Below, in pieces: positions 55,567-63,988 of a DNA stretch of 64,000 nucleotides; positions within the stretch are counted from its first letter, which is position 1, and every line of letters starts with the position of its first letter. The notes below the pieces were generated by a model. That model was not told where the DNA came from. It saw only the letters and a program-made list of their open reading frames with translations, and searched no databases. The translations under genes and the position numbers were made by a program. Source of the DNA: Sphingomonadales bacterium. GTDB taxonomy: Bacteria > Pseudomonadota > Alphaproteobacteria > Sphingomonadales > Sphingomonadaceae. The stretch is from NCBI GenBank assembly GCA_027490095.1, contig JAIXYT010000008.1:1-64000 (forward strand), read 5' to 3'.

Positions 55567-55968
55567 CTAGGCGGGCCACTGGGCCCGGTAGGCGGCGAGA
55601 TCGAAATAGTCTCGCCAGTGGTGGATCAGGCCCTGCTGCACATCGAAGACGCCCATCACGGGCAGGCGGATCGTCGTGCCCCGCACCCGGAGGTGATCGA
55701 CCCGTTCGGTGAGGACGCGGGTGCCGTCTTCGGCGATCGCGACGAGTTCCCAGCGGCAGGCTTCGAACGGGCCTGCGCCCTGCAGGTAAGCCGCGACCGC
55801 CGCGTGCCCGACGAGCGGGGGCAGGGGGCCGTTTTCGTAGCGGATGCCGGGTGCGAGCCAGGCGAGGATCGCCTCGAAATCCAGCCGGTCCCAGGCGGAT
55901 GCGAAGGCGCGGACGGTGGCGGCGGGGCCGGGATGGGCCGGATGGGCGGTTGCGCGGGCGCTCGACAT
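55567..55968 (-). CDS. SnoaL-like / limonene-epoxide-hydrolase-like protein
   Basis: A 133-residue NTF2-fold protein: TVRAFASAWDRLDFEAILAW, PLPPLVGHAAVAAYLQG, and C-terminal HHWRDYFDLAAYRAQ. The Asp/Arg pattern in RDYFD is that of limonene-1,2-epoxide hydrolase relatives. It could hydrate an epoxide made by the P450s; this is inference. Start ATG 55968, with no clear ribosome site. The operator-like element TCGATTTCGATACAA lies 40 bases upstream. Confidence 0.78.
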   Translation of the reverse strand: MSSARATAHPAHPGPAATVRAFASAWDRLDFEAILAWLAPGIRYENGPLPPLVGHAAVAAYLQGAGPFEACRWELVAIAEDGTRVLTERVDHLRVRGTTIRLPVMGVFDVQQGLIHHWRDYFDLAAYRAQWPA

Positions 55969-56007
55969 CGGTTGCAGCTTGACAGCTGGGCCCGGCCTTG
56001 TGAAGCT

Positions 56008-56022
56008 TCGATTTCGATACAA
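56008..56022 (+). promoter_or_regulatory. MarR-type operator D
   Basis: TCGATTTCGATACAA, in the divergent region between the SnoaL gene (minus) and VOC gene (plus). With one extra base each side it agrees with the 63925 element at 16 of 18 positions. Confidence 0.5.
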
Positions 56023-56084
56023 TTTTCCTGCGGATTTTCGCCCTGGTCCCGCTCAGCAGCCCCCAGCATCAGCAGATCGTCCAG

Positions 56085-56576
56085 ATGGCCTGGCATGTGG
56101 CCGACCTGGATTCGGCCGTTGCGGCCTTTCACCGGCGCTTCGGCTGGGGGCCGTTCCTGGTTCGCCGCCACCTGCGGCTGCCGCAGGTGTGGTATCGGGG
56201 TATGCCCGAGACGCTGGACATCAGCGTCGCCCATGGCCAGGCGGGCGCCGTGCAGATCGAGCTGGTGATGCAGCATTGCGACAGGCCGTCGACCTTTCGG
56301 GATGCCTTCGCCGCCCATGAGGAGGGCCTTCACCATGTGGCGCTGTTCCCCCGCGACCATGACGAGATGGTTGCCCATTTCGTTGCCAACGGCTTTCCCG
56401 TCACGACCGAGCTGAAGACGGCCGAAGGGCGGGGCGCAGCCTATGTCGACACCCGGCCCGTGCTTGGGCATATGGTCGAGATCTATCGGGTGAACCCGAG
56501 CCTCCATGCGCTGTATGCGCGGGTGGCGGCCTTGCGCGACGGCTGGGACGGGCAGACGCTGGCGATCGAGGATTGA
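56085..56576 (+). CDS. VOC-superfamily (glyoxalase/dioxygenase-like) protein
   Basis: A 163-residue VOC protein: MAWHVADLDSAVAAFHRRFG, WYRGMPETLDIS, VQIELVMQHCDRPS, EEGLHHVALF and a C-terminal VLGHMVEIYRV metal pair. The fold normally begins a few residues before this ATG, but no ATG, GTG or TTG lies upstream in frame, so a rare start is possible. Overlaps the MFS gene by one base (TGATG). Reaction unknown: isomerase, epimerase or extradiol-like. Confidence 0.78.
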   Translation: MAWHVADLDSAVAAFHRRFGWGPFLVRRHLRLPQVWYRGMPETLDISVAHGQAGAVQIELVMQHCDRPSTFRDAFAAHEEGLHHVALFPRDHDEMVAHFVANGFPVTTELKTAEGRGAAYVDTRPVLGHMVEIYRVNPSLHALYARVAALRDGWDGQTLAIED

Positions 56577-57826
56577 TGTTCGGGCCTTCGGCGCGTGCCG
56601 AGCTGGCGGCCGGCTGGCGGGTGCTTGTTGCCTCTGCCTTCGGGGTGGGGCTGTCGGCCATCTCGCTGCCCTTCTATGCGCTTGGGCCGCTTGCAAAGCC
56701 GATCGAGGCTGCGACCAGCTGGGCGCGCGAGGACATCTTCGTCGCCATCATCTTCAGCTCGGGGATCGGCGCGCTGACCGCGCCGGTGACGGGCTGGATG
56801 GTGGACCGGTTCGGGCCGCGCGCCGTGGCGCTGCCGTCGATCGCGGGGGTTTCGCTGGGGCTGATGATCGCCGCACAGGCGCAGTCGCTTGCCCAGTTCT
56901 ACCTGGGCTTTGCGGCCACGGCCGTGCTGGGGGCGGGGACCAATCCCGTGTTGTGGTCTCGGGTGATTGCCGGGCGCTTCGATGCGGCGCGGGGAACGGC
57001 GCTGGGGCTGGCGCTGGTGGGAACGGCGCTGACCTCGATCCTGCTGCCGCTGCTGATCGCGGCGCTGGTGCCGGCCGTCGGGTGGCGTGGTGCCATGATG
57101 GGGCTGGCGCTGCTGCCGCTGCTGGTGTCGCTGCCGATCGGCACTGCCTGGCTGTGGCCGGGGGACCGGGGTGGTGCCGCGGGCGGCCCCGAACGGCCGC
57201 TGACCGGGCTGACCCTGCCGCAGGCGTTGCGATCCCATCGGTTCTGGGTTCTCGGCGCATCGGTGCTTGCGGCCTATCTCGCCATTTCCGGCCTGCTGGC
57301 GAACCTGGTGCCGACCTTGTCCGACCGGGGCATCGGGGCCGCCCGCGCGGCGTCGCTTGCGGCGTCTGTGGGCGTTGCGATGATCCCCGGGCGCATCCTT
57401 GTGGGGCTGCTGGTCGACCGTTTCTGGGCGCCTGCAGTGGGGCTTGTCGTCATTGGCCTGCCGGTTCTTTCGTGCGCGATCCTGGCCAGTTCGGACAGCG
57501 TGCTGCTGCTGCTTGTCGCCTGCCTGCTGCTGGGGCTGGCGGCGGGTGCGGAGCTGGACCTGCTGGCCTTCCTGACATCGCGCTATTTCGGCCTGGCGCA
57601 TTTCGCCAAGATCTATGCGCTGCTGTATACGGCGCTTGCGGCCGGCAGTGCGTTCGCGCCCACCCTGTTCGCGCGTGCCGTCGCGGCCGGGGGACTGGAC
57701 GCGGCGCTGGGCCTGACGGCGCTGCTGTTCGCAGCCGGGGCATTGCTAATGCCGCTGCTGGGGCGCTATCCCATTGCGGAACCTCTTTGCCCCCCGGGGC
57801 CGGTTGATGAAGGACAGGGCAGGTGA
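56576..57826 (+). CDS. MFS transporter
   Basis: A 416-residue, 12-helix major facilitator carrier: GLSAISLPFYALGPL at TM1, the signature loop GWMVDRFGPRAVAL (about residue 75), and a second half with GRILVGLLVDRFWAPA. The pattern is that of monocarboxylate/oxalate-formate antiporter-type MFS proteins. GAGG precedes ATG 56576. It overlaps the VOC gene and the MarR gene, so it is the importer or exporter for the island's substrate. Confidence 0.87.
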   Translation: MFGPSARAELAAGWRVLVASAFGVGLSAISLPFYALGPLAKPIEAATSWAREDIFVAIIFSSGIGALTAPVTGWMVDRFGPRAVALPSIAGVSLGLMIAAQAQSLAQFYLGFAATAVLGAGTNPVLWSRVIAGRFDAARGTALGLALVGTALTSILLPLLIAALVPAVGWRGAMMGLALLPLLVSLPIGTAWLWPGDRGGAAGGPERPLTGLTLPQALRSHRFWVLGASVLAAYLAISGLLANLVPTLSDRGIGAARAASLAASVGVAMIPGRILVGLLVDRFWAPAVGLVVIGLPVLSCAILASSDSVLLLLVACLLLGLAAGAELDLLAFLTSRYFGLAHFAKIYALLYTALAAGSAFAPTLFARAVAAGGLDAALGLTALLFAAGALLMPLLGRYPIAEPLCPPGPVDEGQGR

Positions 57827-58389
57827 TGGGAAAGCCCCGCACACGGCAGCTTCCGGCGCTGGCCGACCGGATCTCGTTCCTGATGCACCGGATCAACGCC
57901 CAGATGCAGCGCATCTGCAATCCGCGATTCGAGGGTTGGGGTGTCGACCTTGTGACCTCGCGGATGCTGGTGGCGCTGCTGGAGCGCGGGCAGATGTCGT
58001 CGGGTGACATCGTGCGGCTGATGGCGCTGCCGCAATCGACCATCTCGCACCAGCTGAAGCGGCTGGAGGCGCTGGGCTATGTGGCGCGCAGCACCGATCT
58101 GGTGGACAGCCGGATCGTGATCGCGACCCTGACCGACAGCGGGCGCGCGGTTGCGACTGCTGCCAACGAGCTCAGCCGGTCGGTGACCGATGCGCTGCTG
58201 GATGCGATCGGCGACAGCGAAGTGGAGGCCGTTCGCGCCGCCCTGAAGCGGATGGACCATGCGCTGGAGATGCTGTCGGTGGAGGACCCGCAGGTCAGGC
58301 CGCGACCGGCCCGAGCGCGAGTGCCCGTTTCGCCGCCACCCGCACGAGATGCCGACGATAGGCGGCAGAGCCGTGGAGGTCGCCTGTAA
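57826..58389 (+). CDS. MarR-family transcriptional regulator
   Basis: A 187-residue regulator with the MarR winged helix: VTSRMLVALLERGQMSSGDI, PQSTISHQLKRLEALGYVAR (recognition helix about residues 66-85), and wing DLVDSRIVIATLTDSGRAVA. The fold ends near residue 150; the last 35 residues are Arg/Pro-rich and lie opposite the FAD-subunit gene, overlapping its end by 95 bases. ATG 57826 follows CAGGGCAGGTG. Likely binds the TCGATATCGA-type elements of the island. Confidence 0.88.
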   Translation: MGKPRTRQLPALADRISFLMHRINAQMQRICNPRFEGWGVDLVTSRMLVALLERGQMSSGDIVRLMALPQSTISHQLKRLEALGYVARSTDLVDSRIVIATLTDSGRAVATAANELSRSVTDALLDAIGDSEVEAVRAALKRMDHALEMLSVEDPQVRPRPARARVPVSPPPARDADDRRQSRGGRL

Positions 58390-59098
58390 AGCGTTCCGGA
58401 TCGAGGGGAATGTCCATCAGCCCTTCGACCGCGCCGCCGCCGTCGAGCCAGGCTTCGGCTTCGGTCCAGCGGAAAACGCCGGTGCCCGAGCCGGTGACCG
58501 CGAGCCGGTGCCCCTGCAGGGTGCGGGCGTGGAACAGCCCGATGAGGGCGAAGCGGGACGCTGCATTTTCCAGCTTCACGTAGCGGGCCTGGGTGCAGGC
58601 AGGCAGTTCGAGCTTCAGCAGCAGTTCGCCGGGCTCCAGCGCTGTCGAGAAAAGGCCCGTGAAGAAATCCGGGGCGTCGATCCGGCGCCTGTCGGTCACG
58701 ATTTGGGCGCCGAGCGCCAGGAGGGCGCTGGGGTAGCAGGCGGCGGGGTCGTTGTTGGCGGTGCTGCCGCCGATGGTGCCGCGGTTGCGGACCTGGGGAT
58801 CGCCGATGCCGCCTGCGAGCGCGGCAAGCGCCGGGATTGCAGCCTTGACGACTGCGCTTCCGGCAACCGCGGCGTGGGTTTCGGCGGCGCCGATGGTGAG
58901 GGTGTCGCCGGATCGGCTGATGCCCTTCAGTTCGGGCACGCGGCCGAGATCGACGAGGCGGCCGGGGGCGGCGAGGCGGGCGCGCAGCACGGGGAGCAGG
59001 GTCTGCCCGCCGGCGAGCGGCTGGGCATCGGGCTCGGAGCCCATGAGGGCGACGGCCTCGCCGAGGCTGGTCGGGCGGCTGTAGCGGAAGTCGAGCAT
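58295..59098 (-). CDS. Molybdenum hydroxylase FAD-binding (medium) subunit
   Basis: A 267-residue CoxM/XdhB-like subunit: AVALMGSEPDAQPLAGGQTL (FAD loop), GAAETHAAVAG, and IGDPQVRNRGTIGGSTANND. It takes electrons from the 2Fe-2S subunit. ATG overlaps the large-subunit stop by one base (TGATG). Last gene of the four-gene minus-strand operon; its end overlaps the MarR gene's tail. Confidence 0.9.
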   Translation of the reverse strand: MLDFRYSRPTSLGEAVALMGSEPDAQPLAGGQTLLPVLRARLAAPGRLVDLGRVPELKGISRSGDTLTIGAAETHAAVAGSAVVKAAIPALAALAGGIGDPQVRNRGTIGGSTANNDPAACYPSALLALGAQIVTDRRRIDAPDFFTGLFSTALEPGELLLKLELPACTQARYVKLENAASRFALIGLFHARTLQGHRLAVTGSGTGVFRWTEAEAWLDGGGAVEGLMDIPLDPERFTGDLHGSAAYRRHLVRVAAKRALALGPVAA

Positions 59099-61449
59099 CA
59101 GGCAGCCTTCCCTGCGATCGCGAGCCAGACGCGTTCGGCTGTTGCCGGCATGTCCACATGGTCGACTGCGAGCGCGTCGCACACGGCATTGATGATTGCG
59201 GGCGGCGCGCCGATCGCGCCGGCTTCGCCGCAGCCCTTCATGCCGAGTGGGTTGGAGGGCGAGGGCGAGCAGCCGAAGCCGAGGCGAAGCTCGGGGATGC
59301 TGTCGGCGCGGGGCATGCCATAGTCCATGAAGGAGGCGGTGAGGAGCTGCGCGGTTTCCGGGTCGTGTCGGCATTCCTCCCACAGGGCCTGGCCGATGCC
59401 CTGGGCGACCCCGCCCATGATCTGGCCTTCCACGATGAGCGGGTTCGCGAGAACGCCGAAATCGTCGGCAGCCGAGAAGGCGACGACCTCGGTGACGCCG
59501 GTGTCGGGGTCGATCTCCACCTCGGCCACATGGACGCCGCTGGGGAAGGTGAAGTTGGGCGGATCGAAGAAGCTCTGGGCGACGAGGCCGGGTTCGATCT
59601 CGGCCGTGGGGAAGGCGTTGGCGGCGTGGGCGGCGAATGCCATTTCCCCGAACGGGATGGTCTGGTTGGTGGCCGTGCTGGAGTAGATTCCGCCTTCGAA
59701 GCTGACGGTGTCGGCCGGCACGCCCATCAGGTGTGCGACGATGAGCTTGCCCTTGTCGACGATGCGGTCGCAGGCGCGCGCCGTCGCGCTCATCCCGACG
59801 GAGGCGCGGGAGCCATAGGTGCCGGTTCCTGCCTGAATGCGGTCGGTGTCGCCCTGGATCACCGAGATGCTGTCCATCGGCACGCCGAACTTGTCGGAGA
59901 CGAGTTGGGCGATGGTGGTGGCATGGCCCTGGCCGTGGGAGTGGGCGCCCGACAGAACCTCGACCGTGCCGACGGGATGCACCCGGACTTCGGCGGAATC
60001 CCACATGCCGGCGCCGCCGCCGAGCTTGGCGAGGATTGCGGTGGGGCCGATGCCGCAGGCTTCGACATAGGCGGAAATGCCGATTCCGCGGAGCTTGCCG
60101 CGGGCGGCCGCCTCGGCCTTGCGGGCGGGGAAGCCCGCATAGTCGGAGAGCGCAAGCGCCTGGTCGAGGCCGGCCGAATAGTCGCCGCTGTCATATTCCC
60201 AGATCACGGGGGTCTGGTGCGGGAAGCTGGTGATGAAGTTGCGGCGGCGGATCTCGGCCTGGTCCAGCCCCAGCTTGCGGGCGGCGAGGCTGACGATGCG
60301 TTCGACCACATAGGCGGCCTCTGGCCGGCCGGCGCCGCGGTAGGCGTCGACCGGGCAGCTGTTGGTGTAATAGGCCCGGGTGCGGTTGTGGATCGCCGGG
60401 ATGTCGTACTGGCCCGACAGCATGGTGGCGTACATGTAGGTGGGGATCAGCGAGCCGGTGCTGGAGAGATAGGCCCCCATTGCGGCCTTCGTGTCGACCT
60501 CGATCGCGAGGAAGCGGCCGTCGGCGTCGAGCGCGAGGGTCGCGGTGGTCAGATGGTCGCGGCCGTGGGCGTCGCTGAGGAAGGCTTCGGTGCGCTCGGC
60601 GGTCCACTTGACCGGCCGGCAGACGAGCTTGGCGGCAAAGGCGACCGCCACTTCCTCGGGATAGTTGTGGGCCTTGGAGCCGAAGCCGCCGCCGACGTCG
60701 GGCGAGACCATGCGCAGCTTGTGTTCGGCGGCAAGGCCGTAGGCGGCTGCGTAGAACATGCGCATGCCGATCGGGTTCTGGTGCGTCATGCGCACGTCCA
60801 GCCGCTCCTCGATCGGATCCCACTGGGCGTTGATGGCGCGCGGTTCGATCGCGTTGGGAACCAGCCGGTTGTTGCGGAGCGTCAGCGTGATCCTGTGCGC
60901 GGCGGTTTCCATGGCGCGGGCGACTGCGGCTGAGTCACCGAGTTCCCAGTCGAAGGCGAGGTTGCCCGGTGCGATCGGGTGCAGTTGCGGGCGGCCTTCG
61001 TCTCCGGCTTCGGCGACGTCGATGACGGCGGGCAGTTCGTCATAGTCCACCTGGACGAGGTCGACGGCGTCGCGCGCGGCTTCGCGGCTTTCGGCGATCA
61101 CGACGGCGACCGCTTCGCCGACGTGGCGGACTGTGTCGATCGCCACCACCCGCCGTTCGCCGACGCGCATCGGCTCGCCGTCGCGGCTGTGGATCATCCA
61201 GCCGCACGGCATGGCCGGGAGGGCTGCGAAGTCCGCGCCGGTCAGCACACGGAGCACGCCCGGAGCGCCAAGCGCCTCGGTCGCGTCGATCCCCATGATG
61301 CGGGCGTGGGCGTAGGGCGTGCGGACGAAGGCCGCGTAGGTCTGGCCGGGGAAGATCAGGTCGTCGACATAGCGGCCCATCCCCATGACGAAGCGCTTGT
61401 CCTCCAGCCGGCGGACGGAGCTTCCGAAGTTGCGGGCGATTGCTGTCAT
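59098..61449 (-). CDS. Molybdenum hydroxylase large (molybdopterin) subunit
   Basis: A 783-residue CoxL/XdhA-like subunit. Seen: [20 protein letters not shown] at the N-terminus, [14 protein letters not shown] (about 250), [13 protein letters not shown] at the molybdenum site (about 366, so an aldehyde- or heterocycle-type enzyme, not the AYRCSFR of CO dehydrogenase), [10 protein letters not shown] (about 510) and catalytic Glu in [14 protein letters not shown] (about 740). The ATG overlaps the small-subunit stop. Probably oxidises an aldehyde or a ring carbon. Confidence 0.93.
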   Translation of the reverse strand: MTAIARNFGSSVRRLEDKRFVMGMGRYVDDLIFPGQTYAAFVRTPYAHARIMGIDATEALGAPGVLRVLTGADFAALPAMPCGWMIHSRDGEPMRVGERRVVAIDTVRHVGEAVAVVIAESREAARDAVDLVQVDYDELPAVIDVAEAGDEGRPQLHPIAPGNLAFDWELGDSAAVARAMETAAHRITLTLRNNRLVPNAIEPRAINAQWDPIEERLDVRMTHQNPIGMRMFYAAAYGLAAEHKLRMVSPDVGGGFGSKAHNYPEEVAVAFAAKLVCRPVKWTAERTEAFLSDAHGRDHLTTATLALDADGRFLAIEVDTKAAMGAYLSSTGSLIPTYMYATMLSGQYDIPAIHNRTRAYYTNSCPVDAYRGAGRPEAAYVVERIVSLAARKLGLDQAEIRRRNFITSFPHQTPVIWEYDSGDYSAGLDQALALSDYAGFPARKAEAAARGKLRGIGISAYVEACGIGPTAILAKLGGGAGMWDSAEVRVHPVGTVEVLSGAHSHGQGHATTIAQLVSDKFGVPMDSISVIQGDTDRIQAGTGTYGSRASVGMSATARACDRIVDKGKLIVAHLMGVPADTVSFEGGIYSSTATNQTIPFGEMAFAAHAANAFPTAEIEPGLVAQSFFDPPNFTFPSGVHVAEVEIDPDTGVTEVVAFSAADDFGVLANPLIVEGQIMGGVAQGIGQALWEECRHDPETAQLLTASFMDYGMPRADSIPELRLGFGCSPSPSNPLGMKGCGEAGAIGAPPAIINAVCDALAVDHVDMPATAERVWLAIAGKAA

Positions 61450-61916
61450 CGGGCTGACTCCATGGCTTTCGCGCCTGCGGCGATCGCCTTCACGATGTTG
61501 GTGTAGCCCGTGCAGCGGCAGAGGTTGCCGACCAGTTCGGCGCGGATGGTTTCCTCGGTCGGCACGCCGTGCCGCCGGGCGATGTCGATCCCGGCCATGA
61601 TCATGCCGGGCGTGCAGTAGCCGCACTGGAGGCCATGGTGGGCCGAGAAGGCCTCCTGCATGGGATGGAGGGTCTGGCCGTCGGCGAGGCCTTCGACCGT
61701 GACCACTTCGGCGCCGTCGGCCTGGACTGCGAGCACGGCGCAGCTTTTGACGGCGACGCCGTCGAGATGGACGGTGCAGGCACCGCACTGGCTGGTGTCG
61801 CAGCCGATGTGCGCGCCGGTCAGCCTCAGATGGTCGCGCAGCGCATGCACCAGCAGGGTGCGCTCGCTCACGTCCAGCTGGCGCCGGACGCCGTTGACCG
61901 TCAGTTCCACTTGCAT
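61446..61916 (-). CDS. Molybdenum hydroxylase 2Fe-2S (small) subunit
   Basis: A 156-residue iron-sulfur subunit with plant-type cluster [11 protein letters not shown] (plus Cys about residue 59) and helical-domain cluster CGYCTPGMI and CRCTGYTN. Standard order for a CoxS-type subunit of xanthine-oxidase-family enzymes. It lies 3 bases after the PQQ dehydrogenase gene and overlaps the large-subunit gene. Confidence 0.94.
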   Translation of the reverse strand: MQVELTVNGVRRQLDVSERTLLVHALRDHLRLTGAHIGCDTSQCGACTVHLDGVAVKSCAVLAVQADGAEVVTVEGLADGQTLHPMQEAFSAHHGLQCGYCTPGMIMAGIDIARRHGVPTEETIRAELVGNLCRCTGYTNIVKAIAAGAKAMESAR

Positions 61917-61919
61917 CGC

Positions 61920-63827
61920 CTAGCTCCCCTTCGGACCATAGACCAGGAACAGGTTGCCTGGCTCGTGGAAATAGAGGCCGTAGCCCGAATTGATGGCGAC
62001 ATGGCCTTCGCCGACGGCCGCACCCGGGCCCGACATGCCGCCGCCACGGCCGGTGAGGCCGTTGACGCCGCGCACCGGTACGGTCGTGTCGACGTCCCAC
62101 AGGATGCGGCCATCGTCCTTCGCATAGGCGCGGACATGGCCGTCCATGTGGCCGGCGATCACGGCGCCGGGCACGGCGGTGACGGCGGCCGAAATGCCGG
62201 GGTCGCAGAAGGGGCGCTTGTCGCCGCACTGGTTGGGCTGCACGCGGCTCCACAGCAGCTTGCCGGTGGCCGCATCGACGGCGTGCATGCCCGGCCGGGC
62301 GAGCGCCGGGTCGAGCGCCTGGCCGTTGCGGGTGTTGTTCATGTCGTTGATGGGCACGTAGATGGTGCTGCCTTCGGCGGCCATGCCGAAGTGGACGCCG
62401 CCCTGGATGCTGCCGCGGCCAACCTTGGTGATCCAGACCGGCTTGCCGCCATCGGGGCTGAGGCCATAGACCCGGCCCGTCTTGTGCCCGACGGCGAGCA
62501 GGGTTCCGCCGTCGGCGAGCTGGAGGGGCAGGATCGACGAGCTGTGGTCGAAGTCCGGCCCGCGCTCGGGCGGGCAGTTGTCGTTTCCGGCCATCATGCA
62601 GGCGACGTTCCAGGCGTCGCCCGTGATGGTCTGCCGCTGCCAGATGCGCTTGCCGGTGGCGATGTCGACGGCGAAGATGGCGTCGGAATTGCCGTCGGCG
62701 GGGGTGGAATAGTTCTGGCCGCTGCCGAGGTAGAGGGTGGTGCCGGCCGCATCGACGGTCGGGCTGATCCACATGGGCGCGCCCGACGGCCCGAGCATCT
62801 TGGTGCCGGCCGGGGTGCGGCCGACTTCGCGGGGCGCCTCGGGGATGGGGTGGAAGCGCCAGACCTCGGCCCCGGTGTCGGCATCGAGCGCGACCGTCGA
62901 ACCGCGGAAGGTGCAGCAGGCGTAGGCGGGATCGGCTGCCGGCACGACCTCGAGCGAGGAGACGGGCACATAGAGCCGGCCGCGGTGGTAGAGCGGCGTT
63001 GCCGTCAGCGTGGCGCTGGGATGATCGTCCATCCGCTTTGCCCAGAGGAGTTTGCCCGTGCGCGCATCGAGGGCGTAGAGCTTGCCGAAGATGTCGCCGA
63101 AATAGGCGCGCCGTGCGTTGCCCGGGCCATCGGCCAGCACGATGCCCGTGCGCACTTCGGCCGAGGCTTCGAAGGCCCAGCGCTCGCAGCCGGTCTTGAG
63201 GTCGAGCGCCATCACGCGCCCGTCCTCGCCGCCGACGAACACGGTGCCCATCGCGATTGCGGGCTGCGAGCGCGCGCGGGTCGCGTTGGGGAAGACATAG
63301 GCCCATTTCAGCTCGAGCCCGGAGAGCGATTCGGCGCTGACGCCGCCGGCGGGCACGAAGCGGCGGGCGTCGCGCCCCCAGCCAACCGCCGGAACCGGCG
63401 CCGTGGCGGTGGCCAGCGGATCGGGGCCCGTGCAGCGCGGCGCGTGCCTGGCGACCGGCAGGCCGTTCGCCAGCGGCACGCGGGTCAGATACTCGGCGAC
63501 CTGGAGCTTTTCGCTTTCGCTGAGCTGGGCGCCCTGGGCCGCCATCACGCCGCTGGTGAGCGAGCGGACGATCGCGGCGGGCGGCATCATTTCGAGCCAC
63601 TGCAGATGGGGGGCCTTCTCGACCGCGCCGGAGTGGCACATGGCGCAATTGGACTTCCAGATCTTCGCGCCCGGCAGGGCTTCCCGATCGGCGATCAGGC
63701 CGTCACCGGTTGCGAAGTCGCTGGTCGATTTCAGGACCTCGGCTTCCTGCGGCGGCGCGCCGGGCGAGGCGGCCGCGACCAGAAACGCAGCCCCCAATGC
63801 CGCAAGCGCCAGTTTCCACCCCACCAT
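61920..63827 (-). CDS. Cytochrome c-PQQ dehydrogenase (polyvinyl-alcohol dehydrogenase-like)
   Basis: A 635-residue exported quinohemoprotein. Signal peptide ends near residue 21; heme c motif CAMCH at about 60; then a PQQ beta-propeller with repeats such as VMALDLKTGCERWAF and VALDADTGAEVWRF, and a vicinal Cys pair in YACCTFRGS. The order (heme before propeller) and CCTFRG segment resemble polyvinyl-alcohol dehydrogenase (cytochrome). Oxidises a secondary alcohol in the periplasm. It is the first gene of the operon with the molybdenum hydroxylase, whose aldehyde oxidation could follow. Confidence 0.88.
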   Translation of the reverse strand: MVGWKLALAALGAAFLVAAASPGAPPQEAEVLKSTSDFATGDGLIADREALPGAKIWKSNCAMCHSGAVEKAPHLQWLEMMPPAAIVRSLTSGVMAAQGAQLSESEKLQVAEYLTRVPLANGLPVARHAPRCTGPDPLATATAPVPAVGWGRDARRFVPAGGVSAESLSGLELKWAYVFPNATRARSQPAIAMGTVFVGGEDGRVMALDLKTGCERWAFEASAEVRTGIVLADGPGNARRAYFGDIFGKLYALDARTGKLLWAKRMDDHPSATLTATPLYHRGRLYVPVSSLEVVPAADPAYACCTFRGSTVALDADTGAEVWRFHPIPEAPREVGRTPAGTKMLGPSGAPMWISPTVDAAGTTLYLGSGQNYSTPADGNSDAIFAVDIATGKRIWQRQTITGDAWNVACMMAGNDNCPPERGPDFDHSSSILPLQLADGGTLLAVGHKTGRVYGLSPDGGKPVWITKVGRGSIQGGVHFGMAAEGSTIYVPINDMNNTRNGQALDPALARPGMHAVDAATGKLLWSRVQPNQCGDKRPFCDPGISAAVTAVPGAVIAGHMDGHVRAYAKDDGRILWDVDTTVPVRGVNGLTGRGGGMSGPGAAVGEGHVAINSGYGLYFHEPGNLFLVYGPKGS

Positions 63828-63842
63828 CCGCAGGCCTCCCCA

Positions 63843-63858
63843 TTATATCGATATCGAT
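63843..63858 (-). promoter_or_regulatory. MarR-type operator B
   Basis: Minus strand ATCGATATCGATATAA; the 12-base palindrome ATCGATATCGAT is perfect. TCGATATCGATATAA is identical to operator A at 47808. It lies 16 bases before the dehydrogenase ATG, so repressor binding would block initiation or elongation. Confidence 0.6.
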
Positions 63859-63925
63859 GTTATTGCCTTGCCGGCTGTTGTCAATTGCGGCGCCCGGGGT
63901 GCCGCGCGTGCGGGCTTGATTTAGT

Positions 63926-63940
63926 TCGATATCGATGCAA
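63926..63940 (+). promoter_or_regulatory. MarR-type operator C
   Basis: TCGATATCGATGCAA, 49 bases before the ATG at 63989 and divergent from operator B 68 bases away. Agrees with operator A at 13 of 15 positions. Confidence 0.55.
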
Positions 63941-63988
63941 TTCTGCGCCCAACATCCAGATGAACTGGTTTTGGGGGAGTGTCAGCCA

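Noticed and set aside
59098-63648. A single minus-strand open frame of about 1516 codons, seeming to encode a giant molybdenum enzyme
   Set aside because: Only the part from ATG 61449 has molybdenum-hydroxylase similarity. The upstream part lies in the wrong frame across the 2Fe-2S and PQQ genes and is Arg/Pro/Gly-rich, as expected of GC-rich off-frame reading.
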